Positions 1 to 8,256 of a stretch of DNA of 58,260 bases are shown piece by piece (the first letter of the stretch is position 1; each line of letters opens with the position of its first letter). The notes beneath the pieces are model-generated. The model did no database searches. It was not told the origin of the DNA and saw nothing but the letters and a program-made list of their open reading frames with translations. The position numbers and the translations under genes are program-made. The DNA is from a bacterium (lineage in GTDB: Bacteria; Zhuqueibacterota; QNDG01; JAGLOF01): contig JAGLOF010000123.1 in the NCBI GenBank assembly GCA_023139105.1, positions 1 to 58,260 on the forward strand, read 5' to 3'.

Positions 1-2
1 TA

Positions 3-10
3 GCTCCTTT
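3..10 (-). promoter_or_regulatory. Ribosome binding site of the next, off-window cas gene
   Basis: Read on the minus strand, the last bases of the window after the cas6e stop contain AAAGGAGCTA. This is a strong Shine-Dalgarno sequence, and its start codon would fall just beyond the left edge. It implies that the operon continues with another gene, by analogy cas7e or cas5e. Nothing of that coding sequence is visible. Confidence 0.5.
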
Positions 11-22
11 ATATCTATAATT

Positions 23-622
23 TTATTTTATCGGCTGAAGCATCAGCATTCCAAACCCGAATGCTTTTGCTGTTCCAATACCATTTTTGAAAGCATGTAT
101 GAATTCAACTTGATTTTCGACTGTTAAACTGCCTTTAAAATCAACGCTGACCAGTTTACCTGTTTTGTTTCCTTTCCTGAATGTTTCATCCATAGGCGCA
201 CCCACTATCAACGTGCTCTCATCCAAAGTAAAACCATTGTTTTTCGCTTTCCGGCTCATCCAGTCCCGCAGCAATTCTTCTTTATAAAGTCCGATTCGTT
301 TTTTGCCTTCAGGAAATGTCTTCTTCATGGTTGGATTTGCCTTCAACTGGAATCTATAAGTAGAATGATTTAAAAAATCATCACTAAATTCTTTGGTCTG
401 CCAATTACCTTTTCCACCCCAGGGTTGATCAACAATATTAATTTCAGAAAGCAATAATGTCTGAAAATAAGTTCTGAAATCATCAACTCTGAAAAGGAAA
501 CGATCCTCTTTATCCTCTTTTTCCGGGAAAGCGTGCCATAAGGCCCTGTGCCAACCGTAGCGGTCCCAAAGTTTAACTCTGGCTGCTTCTGTTTTATCAA
601 TGCGTATCTGTGTCAGAAACAT
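23..622 (-). CDS. cas6e: CRISPR-associated endoribonuclease Cas6e (CasE)
   Basis: Predicted 199-residue pre-crRNA processing endoribonuclease of a type I-E system. In this family the protein cuts the repeat RNA and stays bound to the 3' hairpin in Cascade. The sequence shows the family's N-terminal RAMP-like strand (MFLTQIRI), the WDRYGWHRALWHAFP region with an early histidine, and a C-terminal glycine-rich stretch (GIGTAKAFGFGML). I chose the ATG at 622 rather than an upstream start at 658, because AGGAGGG lies about 8 bases before it on the minus strand. Its first 26 bases overlap the end of cse2, so the two are probably translationally coupled. In E. coli cas6e follows cas7 and cas5; here it directly follows cse2. 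Function is by homology; motif recognition is good. Confidence 0.88.
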   Translation of the reverse strand: MFLTQIRIDKTEAARVKLWDRYGWHRALWHAFPEKEDKEDRFLFRVDDFRTYFQTLLLSEINIVDQPWGGKGNWQTKEFSDDFLNHSTYRFQLKANPTMKKTFPEGKKRIGLYKEELLRDWMSRKAKNNGFTLDESTLIVGAPMDETFRKGNKTGKLVSVDFKGSLTVENQVEFIHAFKNGIGTAKAFGFGMLMLQPIK

Positions 623-1139
623 TTTCTTCACCCTCCTGTTCCGGTTTTTCGCCTGCACCCCAGTACTGTGCGGCCCATTTTATCTTTATTTCTTTTTCGG
701 GATTGTCCCAGCACATTAAATCCCAAAATAATTTTTCATAATTCACCGGTACATTTTTTCGCTCTGCCGCTTTAATTACACCTGTCAGCCGATCACAAAC
801 CTCTTTTGCAGATGAACAGGTTAACAACCGCCGGAACCTGGCATCAAATGTTTTCAAAGCTTTTTCCACACTTTCGCCCTGCCCGTCAAGAGCCAGCCGG
901 CGCATGGTGTGACCCATATTCTCACACGCTACAGTTTGTTTATGCGTGGCAAATCCGGCTGCAACAGTTAACCAAATCAGGCGTGACTTTTCATTTTCTA
1001 AATCACAACCCCACTTGGCAATGTGCGGCCAGGCCCGGTATTCTGTGCCCTTGCTGAAACCATGGCGCAGGTCAGCCATCAACCCACGGTCATCCTTTCG
1101 CTTATTCAGAAACTCAAAAAATGGCGTAATGCTGCTCAT
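597..1139 (-). CDS. cse2: Type I-E Cascade small subunit Cse2 (CasB/Cas11e)
   Basis: A 180-residue, mostly helical protein located between cas8e and cas6e. It matches the Cse2/CasB pattern: an N-terminal FFEFLNKRKDDRG segment, a central arginine-rich MRRLAL and RFRRLL pair, and a WAAQYWGA segment near the end. In Cascade two Cse2 copies form the belly of the complex and contact the target and non-target DNA strands. A clear AAAGGAGATC ribosome binding site precedes the ATG. The last residues (GEENVSDTDTH) are acidic and polar and overlap the start of cas6e. Position and length (family usually 160-200) support the call as much as the sequence does. Confidence 0.85.
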   Translation of the reverse strand: MSSITPFFEFLNKRKDDRGLMADLRHGFSKGTEYRAWPHIAKWGCDLENEKSRLIWLTVAAGFATHKQTVACENMGHTMRRLALDGQGESVEKALKTFDARFRRLLTCSSAKEVCDRLTGVIKAAERKNVPVNYEKLFWDLMCWDNPEKEIKIKWAAQYWGAGEKPEQEGEENVSDTDTH

Positions 1140-1182
1140 AAGCAGATCTCCTTTTTTTTATCCTTTGCACATTATTTAAAAA

Positions 1183-2619
1183 CTACTCCTGTGGCTTTTT
1201 GAGATTTAACCTTCTTCGCCCAATTGAAAATGCCTGAATCTGTCTTGGTGTTGTGTGGGGGCAGGCAAATTTGTAGGCTTCAATCATTGTATTTCTTATA
1301 ACTTTATACCACTTTTCATTCTTTGTATCTTCAGAATTTGCATTATCAATTAAAACATTGTACTTACTATCAAGAGTTGACCAAAAACAATTCCTTGCTT
1401 TTAGGGATAAAACGTTATTCATTTTCATGTTTTTACAATAATCACTTACTGCATTACTGAGTAGATATTGACCTGTCTGTGCTAAATTGACACCTGACTT
1501 ATATTGCTCTAAAATCCTATCCTCTAATAATTTCGTATCCAGTTGAAAAAGCCATTCTACAGCATCCAATATTTTCCCATTACCCGAGGCAGCCAATCCA
1601 CCAGTCCAGATATCCAATTTTTTCTTTTTTATATGCTGCAGATGTTGTAAGGCTATAGCACCGCCAACTACACTATCACGATTAATGCTCAATAAAGATC
1701 CAAGCTGACGCCAGGCATGTTTATTTAAATCGATACTAACATATCCTTCCTCCTCATTATTATTTCTCCTTTTCATAATAACTGAGGCTGTTGTTTCCCT
1801 TCCTTCAGGTATCTTAGGATAGCTTAATCCATTTGCTAAAGTAAAAAATAAAGAATTTTCCTTCAATTTTATAGCCCTGCTAAGGGGGACCAAGCGACCC
1901 AAGTATGTATTTACCTGATCACCATTTTTAATAATTTCTAGCGAATCAATTGTAATTGTCCATGATGGTTTGCCCCATTTCATATTGGGAACAGCTAAAA
2001 TCTGCTCCTTAGTCAACAAATTACTGTGTATTGATGCAAGTAGATTCTCACCACGCACCAATGTGTGCAAAGCCGATTCTACTATTGCAGGTGAATGTAC
2101 ACTTGTCGTTGAAGTCTTATACCCGCACCATTCATTACCACCAATTATACCACAAGGCGAAAAACATTGGTATGTCATCAACATTAACGCCAGCCATGCA
2201 TCCGGCCATTCCCTCCCATCTGGATTCGCCTGATGATCCATCAATTTTTGATTGTTGCCTGATGCCAATCTAAAATCCAATTTGTCACAAGTAGAATTAT
2301 TTTTTTCACTAAGACCCTGTGCCTGCAAAAATGCTCTATCCCCATACAAATCGAACCTATCCTCCCACTCAGAAAGATATGCAAGTGCTTCCGGTATCAT
2401 TTTATCATTGCAATAAAACCAATTTTCCTCATCTTCCGGGCCATCTAAAGCCGCCTGAGTAATGCATATTAAAAGCCTCATCAAAGCAATGCGCTGAGGA
2501 GGTGTCGCTACTAAATCACCTATTTCCTCAGCCTCCTTAAAAAGTGTATCAAGACTGACCAACTTATTATTCTGGTCCTTGTAAATTACCGGTATCCAGG
2601 GATCATTCACTAAATTCAT
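1183..2619 (-). CDS. cas8e: Type I-E Cascade large subunit Cse1 (CasA/Cas8e)
   Basis: A 478-residue large subunit of Cascade, which in this family recognises the PAM and recruits Cas3. It opens with the characteristic Cse1 motif NLVNDPWIPV and carries the usual N-terminal TPPQRIALMRLL segment. The open frame extends upstream to 2643 and into cas3. The ATG at 2619 is preferred because AAAGGAG sits 9 bases upstream and the protein then begins at the conserved motif. The gap to the cas3 stop is then 17 bases. It lies in one transcript with cas3, cse2 and cas6e. No disruption is visible. Confidence 0.9.
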   Translation of the reverse strand: MNLVNDPWIPVIYKDQNNKLVSLDTLFKEAEEIGDLVATPPQRIALMRLLICITQAALDGPEDEENWFYCNDKMIPEALAYLSEWEDRFDLYGDRAFLQAQGLSEKNNSTCDKLDFRLASGNNQKLMDHQANPDGREWPDAWLALMLMTYQCFSPCGIIGGNEWCGYKTSTTSVHSPAIVESALHTLVRGENLLASIHSNLLTKEQILAVPNMKWGKPSWTITIDSLEIIKNGDQVNTYLGRLVPLSRAIKLKENSLFFTLANGLSYPKIPEGRETTASVIMKRRNNNEEEGYVSIDLNKHAWRQLGSLLSINRDSVVGGAIALQHLQHIKKKKLDIWTGGLAASGNGKILDAVEWLFQLDTKLLEDRILEQYKSGVNLAQTGQYLLSNAVSDYCKNMKMNNVLSLKARNCFWSTLDSKYNVLIDNANSEDTKNEKWYKVIRNTMIEAYKFACPHTTPRQIQAFSIGRRRLNLKKPQE

Positions 2620-2636
2620 GATAAATATCTCCTTTA

Positions 2637-5204
2637 TTACCAATCAAAACGCGTGGTATCAAATACATCGAAATCGTCAAGTTCTTCATCCGATAGATAA
2701 TGTTTGTCTTTATGAGGTGAATATTTCTTGTCGCTATACAACCCCAGCTCAGGTTTATATATTAATCCAGTTGATCTGCCATTCAAAGACAGACAACCAT
2801 TACATTCATCCCATAAAAGCACAGCTGTCTTTTCATAAAAATGTTTCTGTAGATAATCGGGTGTTTTGGTGTCAAAGCCTCGTAGTAGATATGTAGCAAT
2901 TGTAATCAAATTTTCATGCAAAGCCGCTGTAACTTTCAAATTTTTTATATATCTATCAACTTTAACAATCACATCATTCATTAAATGAAGTTTAGCCTGA
3001 TTACCAGAGCTTTCAATATTTTTAACGAGAAGAACCTGCATGCTCGGCAAATCACTATACCGGGTGGCTACACCTTCACGGTCATCTTTATCGGGCAGAG
3101 ATGTATATTTTGCTTTACTTGCTTCTGCAATTTTTTTCAACTTTTCACAAATTTTTTCATGATGTTTGACTAACTCATTGATACAATCCTTTTCACTTCC
3201 AGCATCCTGTCTGTACGTTGTCTCTAAAAGAAGTCTGATATTATTAGGCAAATTGACTACATTTAATTCCCGCCAAACCATATACGTCTTCCATAATACA
3301 TATGGGTCATAAACCAGGCAATTAGACTTGCCCAAAGCTGTAATAACTGCTTCCTTTGTTTCCTTTTCTAACGGATTTCCGGTAATTATTACGGTTTCAG
3401 GTCTTGAACATTTTCTATCTGAAATGTCATGCCGCCATTGGCGGCCCATACGCTGCAGAAGCATATCCGTGGGCGCCAGTTCAGTAATTAAAAAGTCAGC
3501 ATCAATATCAACGCTCTGCTCTACAACCTGCGTTGAAATTAGAATACAGCCATCAGGCCTTTCCCCGTTTTTACTGAGAATATCGATCCACTCTTTCTCT
3601 AATTCTGCCCGCTTGAATCCAGGAAATTTTGAATGTAAAAGACCAACTTTAAAATCATTTCCACAACATCCCGCTTTAACGGCCTCAAACCATGCCTGCG
3701 CTTTTGCCACCGTATTGGCGATACAAAGTACACATTCTCCCTGTGCAGCTCTTTGAACGGCTGTCTTCGCAACTGTTTCAGGCTCCCAATCCTGCAAATT
3801 GATTTTGTATTGACAGTTAGTATTCCACTCGCCTTGGAGTACAATTCGTTTACCCTCAACTTCTCCGGTAATCAACGGGTAAGCACTTTCAGTGCTGGTC
3901 TCCCTTTGCGCGCTGAATAATCTTTCCCGGCGTTCTCCGGTCAGGGTAGCAGATAAAATAATAACAGTACATTTAAGATCAATCAGGTCATGTATCATCG
4001 TTTCCATCAGGCTGCCTGTGTACATATCATAACTGTGGACTTCATCCAGAATAATAACCTTGCCGGCCAACCCAAAAGAACGTAAAAAGAAATGCTTTAC
4101 GCGCAGAATGCTAAGCAAAGCCTGATCAATGGTGCCCACGGTAAATGGATAAAGCAAAGATCTTTTTCGCGGATTAAACCAGGACGAGCCAGATGAAAAA
4201 TCTTCACCGCCGTTCTTGAATGCTTCTAACCAAGCTGTGCCGTGGGCAAGCTTTACTTCATCGTGACTACCGCACACAGTTTTGAGAAACGGCTCCACTC
4301 TCTCATGTATTTTATTACTGGTCAAACGGGTTGGAAGTCCAAAAAACAATCCATGATGATATCCGTTGGCAATGAGTTTGTATGCGGCATAAAGGGCGGC
4401 CTCTGTTTTACCGGTACCCATGGGTGCTTCGAGGACATATAATCCGGGCTTTTCAACTGAATTAATAAATTGTTGTTGAAGTGTATATGGCCTGTTATCA
4501 AAAATTTCTTTAAAAGAAAGATTCGGCGTAAAAACAGGTTTAAAAAATCCGCATGCTTTAATGGCTTCCTGGGCTTGGTGTTCTATTGAATTGCTTGTAT
4601 CCTGGAAAAATTGTTCATCAGAGGCAATCCAGTCTGCTGCAGTAATTAAACCTGAAAGTAAATTTCTCTGTGCAGAATCTAATTTTCTGTTTTCCAGTAC
4701 ACCATACTTTTTAAAGATTTCATTTAAGAATTCCGCTCGTTCTTTAGCCCATGATTTCCCGCCAAAAATTGAACCGGAATCATCAGGCGGAATTGGTTTT
4801 CTAATGCTTCCGTGATGAATTGCGATAATCTGCGCCATATCCGATGGCCCAAATCTATTGCCGAAATAGGCCTCCAGAGCCGCAGCCCCGGTTCTGGCAT
4901 GATCAGTCTCGTATCCAGTGCCAATTTTTTGTGCCATTGCCTGGTATTTTGGATCGTCGATGCCGCTCAAAATTCTTTTTTGAAATCCCGGTGATATTTT
5001 ACCAACATCATGAATGGCTGCTAACCTGACAACATTTCCACTTAATTCATTTTGTATAGATTTTGGCAACATATTTATTAATGCACGGGCTACTTCTGCT
5101 GTACGGATTGAATGCTCCCGGATAGTGCACCCGGCTTCACTATCAACTGTTGTTTTAGCAATACAATTTTGCCACGTCAATGCATTAATGTTTTTTTTAT
5201 TCAT
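2637..5204 (-). CDS. cas3: CRISPR-associated nuclease-helicase Cas3 (type I-E)
   Basis: An 855-residue HD nuclease fused to a superfamily 2 helicase, the effector that degrades DNA opened by Cascade. The HD part shows H31, the HDVGK motif at about 65-69 and a second histidine pair (IHHGS) near 129. The helicase part shows Walker A (MGTGKT, about 262-267), a DEVH box (about 387-390), the SAT motif (about 418), and the motif V/VI segments QVVEQSVDID and QRMGRQWRH. All catalytic motifs seem intact. It is the first gene of the cas operon as seen here, with GGAGCC upstream of the ATG. It is read away from the cold-shock gene, so its promoter must lie in the 865-base AT-rich gap; I could not fix one by eye. 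Confidence 0.95.
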   Translation of the reverse strand: MNKKNINALTWQNCIAKTTVDSEAGCTIREHSIRTAEVARALINMLPKSIQNELSGNVVRLAAIHDVGKISPGFQKRILSGIDDPKYQAMAQKIGTGYETDHARTGAAALEAYFGNRFGPSDMAQIIAIHHGSIRKPIPPDDSGSIFGGKSWAKERAEFLNEIFKKYGVLENRKLDSAQRNLLSGLITAADWIASDEQFFQDTSNSIEHQAQEAIKACGFFKPVFTPNLSFKEIFDNRPYTLQQQFINSVEKPGLYVLEAPMGTGKTEAALYAAYKLIANGYHHGLFFGLPTRLTSNKIHERVEPFLKTVCGSHDEVKLAHGTAWLEAFKNGGEDFSSGSSWFNPRKRSLLYPFTVGTIDQALLSILRVKHFFLRSFGLAGKVIILDEVHSYDMYTGSLMETMIHDLIDLKCTVIILSATLTGERRERLFSAQRETSTESAYPLITGEVEGKRIVLQGEWNTNCQYKINLQDWEPETVAKTAVQRAAQGECVLCIANTVAKAQAWFEAVKAGCCGNDFKVGLLHSKFPGFKRAELEKEWIDILSKNGERPDGCILISTQVVEQSVDIDADFLITELAPTDMLLQRMGRQWRHDISDRKCSRPETVIITGNPLEKETKEAVITALGKSNCLVYDPYVLWKTYMVWRELNVVNLPNNIRLLLETTYRQDAGSEKDCINELVKHHEKICEKLKKIAEASKAKYTSLPDKDDREGVATRYSDLPSMQVLLVKNIESSGNQAKLHLMNDVIVKVDRYIKNLKVTAALHENLITIATYLLRGFDTKTPDYLQKHFYEKTAVLLWDECNGCLSLNGRSTGLIYKPELGLYSDKKYSPHKDKHYLSDEELDDFDVFDTTRFDW

Positions 5205-5842
5205 ATTGAGGCTCCAATATCAATTGGATTCATGTCGCAAATGAATTTATTTTTCATATTGTAAACAAGAATAAGAATTCAAATTTGGTAGTAAGAAAAA
5301 ATAAGTAGGTATGTTTCCGCACCAAGGATATGGAGGAAAATAAAATAGCAAAACAGACGCCGGGGAGAGACTAATCATGATAAACCTGCATTCAATTAAT
5401 TATATATAATTTTAAATTAACTACAGTTTTAGTAAAATAAATACAAGTTACAAATGTGACAGAGAAAAATAGTTTATGTAAATTAAAATTCAAGGCAAAA
5501 AATCAATAAAATATTCACTTGGAAATAAAATATCATAATATGATAAAGATTCGTTGTTGTGATTGCAAGTAAAAAAATACTTATTTAGACTCATTAAACT
5601 AAAACTAAAAGTTTATGTTATGAAATAAAGTAATTCAAATTATAAAAAACTCTTAGTAAAAGTACTACTTAGGCCTAAACGATAAATTGTTTGGGGTAGT
5701 CTTTCCAATAATCTGCTAAAGATAAATATCGAAAAACACCTATCACATACTATCATCAGGCACAAAATCCAGGTAAATTCATAAAATAAAATACATTTTC
5801 TTCAGATTTATCGATTATTTTTAAATAAATTGATATTTTGTA

Positions 5843-5871
5843 TTGCATTTCCAATTTTTATATTGTATGTT
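5843..5871 (+). promoter_or_regulatory. Possible sigma-70 promoter of the cold-shock gene
   Basis: TTGCAT and TATGTT are separated by 17 bases, about 200 bases before the cold-shock start codon. That distance would give the long leader typical of cspA-type genes. The -10 match is only moderate and other AT-rich pairs exist nearby. Confidence 0.35.
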
Positions 5872-5873
5872 AT

Positions 5874-5905
5874 ACCCGTTAGTGATAGTGTGCTATCAGT
5901 CGGGT
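5874..5905 (+). promoter_or_regulatory. Hairpin at the start of the cold-shock leader
   Basis: ACCCG pairs with CGGGT, and inside it TGATAG pairs with CTATCA around a TGTG loop, with a small asymmetric bulge. It would sit at the very 5' end of the leader if the promoter at 5843-5871 is right. It could be an RNA thermosensor or stability element of the kind found in cspA leaders, or a terminator. The following bases are only weakly T-rich. Confidence 0.35.
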
Positions 5906-6069
5906 TATTCTGTTTTAGGTGAAAAAATTATCTTTACAATGTGCCAAATATTTCAAATCGTCAGGGAAAACTAAATAATTAGTTTTGCTGAGCGATTTTT
6001 TTTGTTTGGAACTGACTAACAAATCGGCATACATCAAAATAAATATTTTTTTTAGAAAGAGGAAAGTCA

Positions 6070-6270
6070 ATGGAAACTGGTACAGTAAAATGGTTTAATG
6101 CCTCCAAGGGTTTTGGTTTTATCTCCCGTGACGAAGGTGACGATGTTTTTGTTCATTATAGAGCCATCAAGAGTGAAGGCTTCAAAACATTGGACGAAGG
6201 CGACAAAGTAGAATTTGAGATTGAAGAAGGCCCCAAAGGTTTACAGGCCGCCAACGTTTCAAAGATCTAA
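6070..6270 (+). CDS. csp: Cold-shock protein, CspA family
   Basis: A 66-residue single cold-shock domain that binds single-stranded nucleic acid as an RNA chaperone or transcription antiterminator. It has the full family pattern: [15 protein letters not shown] (RNP1 region), DVFVHY (RNP2) and the terminal [10 protein letters not shown]. The length is typical (65-70). The start ATG has AAAGAGGAAAG upstream. The gene is monocistronic, with about 200 bases of possible leader and a strong terminator immediately after. The leader could make it temperature- or growth-regulated, but that is inference. Confidence 0.97.
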   Translation: METGTVKWFNASKGFGFISRDEGDDVFVHYRAIKSEGFKTLDEGDKVEFEIEEGPKGLQAANVSKI

Positions 6271-6284
6271 CTATGATTTAGCTA

Positions 6285-6324
6285 AAAACATAGCTCGACT
6301 CATTTGAGTCGGGCTATGTTTTTT
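6285..6324 (+). terminator. Rho-independent terminator of the cold-shock gene
   Basis: ACATAGC followed by TCGACTC pairs with GAGTCGG followed by GCTATGT, with one G-T wobble, around an ATTT loop. A run of six T follows. It begins about 15 bases after the stop codon. Confidence 0.93.
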
Positions 6325-6504
6325 CAATTTTACCCCCCCCTATATACTACCTATTCTTTTTTAATCCGTACTTAATTTTTCAATCAAACAACATTTAGCT
6401 TTATTCAGTATTATTTGTGTACGCTTATTCTATTGCATGTGACTAGATTAGTATTTAAATACTGGAATATTTTTTTTGTTGCTGGAACTTGTTTATTTTA
6501 AGTT

Positions 6505-6835
6505 CTCCCAGCCCCCTTCAAAAAGGAGATCTTCTGGCAACTGTGTGTAATTTACCCTCAAGAACAAAAATTTTGCAACTAACAAAACGAACAAGACGAA
6601 CAACAAAAAACACAATAATAAAATTAAAATACTTTACTTAAAATTAATACAAAAATATCATACGCTATACATTTTTTTCATCTTTTTTTTTAATTCCCTT
6701 ATCTTTTTCACTCTTGTTCGTTTTGTTCGTCTTGTTCGTTGCCAATTCCTATATCTTTTTCTCTTCCGGATTTTGTAAATACTAGTTTCACACAATTGCC
6801 GGAAGAGCCCCAAAAGGGGGAGCCAGACTGTGCCG
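6505..6835. repeat. Nested inverted-repeat element, MITE-like
   Basis: Two concentric pairs of inverted repeats share a centre near 6665. The outer arms are 6530-6547 (TCTTCTGGCAACTGTGTG) and its reverse complement at 6789-6806, 16 of 18 bases matching. The match continues more loosely outward into C-rich/G-rich ends (CCCCC near 6511, GGGGG near 6816). The inner arms are 6586-6603 (AACGAACAAGACGAACAA) and a perfect reverse complement at 6723-6740. No transposase frame lies inside. The size (about 330 bases), terminal inverted repeats and lack of coding content fit a miniature inverted-repeat element or a long hairpin. Related end sequences occur near 20593 and 33470. Confidence 0.55.
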
Positions 6836-7029
6836 GTGAAAAAACCTATTTGTGCGAGTGACTATCTATCGTCTGTTTTACCTTCTTTCTTTAATCCGTA
6901 TCTATCCGTTCTTTCAGTGTCATCCGTGTGCCAATGTTCTTTCTTTAAAAAATCAGACTACGAGATCCTGAAACAAGTTCAGGAAGACATGCACTGTGAA
7001 AAAAAATACGATAAAATTAAGAAAAAAAC
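6836..7029. other. Non-coding stretch with a palindromic dispersed repeat
   Basis: No convincing gene. A short hairpin at 6966-6984 (TCCTGAA, loop ACAAG, TTCAGGA) resembles the palindromic intergenic repeats common in many bacterial genomes. The stretch around 6880-6930 has two degenerate copies of an ATCCGT-type sequence. A 67-codon frame here looks random in composition. Confidence 0.4.
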
Positions 7030-7058
7030 TTGACATGCCTGAAAATGTACGTTATATT
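7030..7058 (+). promoter_or_regulatory. Strong sigma-70 promoter of the rex-hyd operon
   Basis: TTGACA (7030-7035) and TATATT (7053-7058) are separated by exactly 17 bases. Transcription would start near 7065, inside the Rex operator. This is one of the best consensus matches in the window. Confidence 0.85.
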
Positions 7059-7061
7059 CCC

Positions 7062-7079
7062 CTGTGATTGTTTTCACAG
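7062..7079 (+). promoter_or_regulatory. Rex operator
   Basis: CTGTGA-TTGTTT-TCACAG is an 18-base palindrome with two 6-base arms and a 6-base spacer. This is the architecture of Rex boxes (TTGTGA-N6-TCACAA). It overlaps the predicted transcription start of the operon whose first gene is rex. Rex bound here in the NADH-poor state would block initiation, and rising NADH would release it. Confidence 0.85.
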
Positions 7080-7123
7080 TGTAATTATTGATAATTACTT
7101 TTTCTGTTTTGTAAAGGACAGCT

Positions 7124-7750
7124 ATGAAAAAGATCTCTGAAAAATCAATTGAGCGACTGATTCTTTATCGTCGTATACTCGGTAATCTGCTAACTGAAAA
7201 TCAATCAAAAATCTTTTCCCACCAACTATCCAGGCTGACTGATGTAACATCTGCGCAGATAAGGCGTGACCTTATGGTTACCGGATATTCCGGCTCACCT
7301 GTTCACGGTTATGATGTCGAAGCACTGTTGAAATCAATCTGTGACTATATTGATACACCCGGAGATCAAGGCGTTGCTATATTTGGTCTTGGTCATTTGG
7401 GACGTTCTGTCATGGGATACTTCAATACCCGCCAGCCACGCTTGAAAATAAAAGCAGCCTTTGATACAGATCCTGATAAAGTCAATAGAGTTCTTCATGG
7501 CATCAGATGTTACAGAACAGACCAAGCGAAAGATATTATTGAGACTCAAAATATTTCTGTCGGAATTCTGGCTGTCCCCCAGCGCATTGCACAGGACGTT
7601 GCAACTTTAATGGTCAATTCCGGCATTACAGGCATTTTAAACTATGCTCCGACACGTCTGGAACTGCCCCCGCAAATCTATGTTGAAAACAGAGATATGA
7701 TTCTTGCTGTAGAAAAAGTTGCATACTACTCAAAAAAAAATAATACTTAA
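7124..7750 (+). CDS. rex: Redox-sensing transcriptional repressor Rex
   Basis: A 208-residue Rex protein. The N-terminal 80 residues form the winged helix (IRRDLMVTGYSG region). Residues from about 85 form the Rossmann domain that binds NADH or NAD+, with GLGHLGR at 88-94. The segment GILNYAPTRL and a domain-swapped C-terminal helix follow. Rex represses fermentation and respiration genes when NADH is low and releases DNA when NADH rises. It is the first gene of the hydrogenase operon, and its own promoter carries a Rex box, so autoregulation together with control of hydCBA is the simplest reading. The gap to hydC is 23 bases. Length and motifs are standard. Confidence 0.96.
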   Translation: MKKISEKSIERLILYRRILGNLLTENQSKIFSHQLSRLTDVTSAQIRRDLMVTGYSGSPVHGYDVEALLKSICDYIDTPGDQGVAIFGLGHLGRSVMGYFNTRQPRLKIKAAFDTDPDKVNRVLHGIRCYRTDQAKDIIETQNISVGILAVPQRIAQDVATLMVNSGITGILNYAPTRLELPPQIYVENRDMILAVEKVAYYSKKNNT

Positions 7751-7773
7751 TAGAAATAAAGAGGACGGATCTA

Positions 7774-8256
7774 ATGGATACGATACTTGATACTATCCTG
7801 GATAAGCACAGGAATGCACGCAGGGATGCACTAATCCCTATTTTGCAGGAAGTGCAGGAAGCCAAGGGTTTTCTATCTCGTGAGTCGGTTGCCGCAATTG
7901 GGGAGATACTCAACCTGCCAACCTCCAAAATTTATGGTGTTGCAACTTTTTATAATCAATTTAGGTTCTCTCCCCTGGGAGCACAGCATGTACAAATCTG
8001 TAGAGGCACTGCATGTCATGTTAAAGGTTCCGCAGCAGTTCTGGATGCCCTTGAAAGAGAACTGGATATTGAAGCCGGACAAACAACACGTGACGGGCAA
8101 TTCAGTCTTGAAGTAGTTGCCTGTATCGGGGCATGTGGTTTGGCACCTGTTATTTCAGTGAACGGCGAATTTCATGCAGGTGTTCTGCCGGAAGATGTAA
8201 ATAATATTATAAATTCTTACCGCGTTGATGAAGAGGTACAAGCAGATGCCAAATAA
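7774..8256 (+). CDS. hydC: Bifurcating [FeFe]-hydrogenase subunit HydC (NuoE-like, 2Fe-2S)
   Basis: A 160-residue thioredoxin-fold 2Fe-2S protein of the NuoE/HndA/HydC family. The four cluster cysteines appear as CRGTAC and CIGAC. The first half has the usual helical segment, with GVATFYNQF just before the first cysteine pair. In HydABC-type enzymes this subunit sits with HydB and helps route electrons between NAD(H), FMN and the iron-sulphur chain. AAGAGGACGG upstream of the ATG serves as ribosome binding site. The end of the gene overlaps the start of hydB by 11 bases, so they are coupled. HndA is an alternative name. Confidence 0.95.
   Translation: MDTILDTILDKHRNARRDALIPILQEVQEAKGFLSRESVAAIGEILNLPTSKIYGVATFYNQFRFSPLGAQHVQICRGTACHVKGSAAVLDALERELDIEAGQTTRDGQFSLEVVACIGACGLAPVISVNGEFHAGVLPEDVNNIINSYRVDEEVQADAK

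Larger units (their letters stand above)
5205..6069. other. AT-rich intergenic region between cas3 and the cold-shock gene
   Basis: 865 bases with no credible coding frame. It should hold the divergent cas promoter and the promoter and leader of the cold-shock gene. I see one modest hairpin at 5665-5699: CCTAAAC pairs with GTTTGGG around an 8-base loop and is flanked by CTAC/GTAG. I see a second at 5874-5905, described separately. No direct repeats of CRISPR type are visible. Confidence 0.5.

Noticed and set aside
3328..3756. 142-codon plus-strand frame inside cas3
   Set aside because: It lies wholly within the conserved helicase coding region on the opposite strand; its composition is that of an antisense shadow.
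5205..6069. Possible CRISPR array or leader next to cas3
   Set aside because: I looked for regularly spaced 28-29 base repeats on both strands and saw none; the region is only AT-rich.
6830..7033. 67-codon frame upstream of rex
   Set aside because: It runs through degenerate repeats and a palindrome and has no ribosome binding site or family-like pattern.
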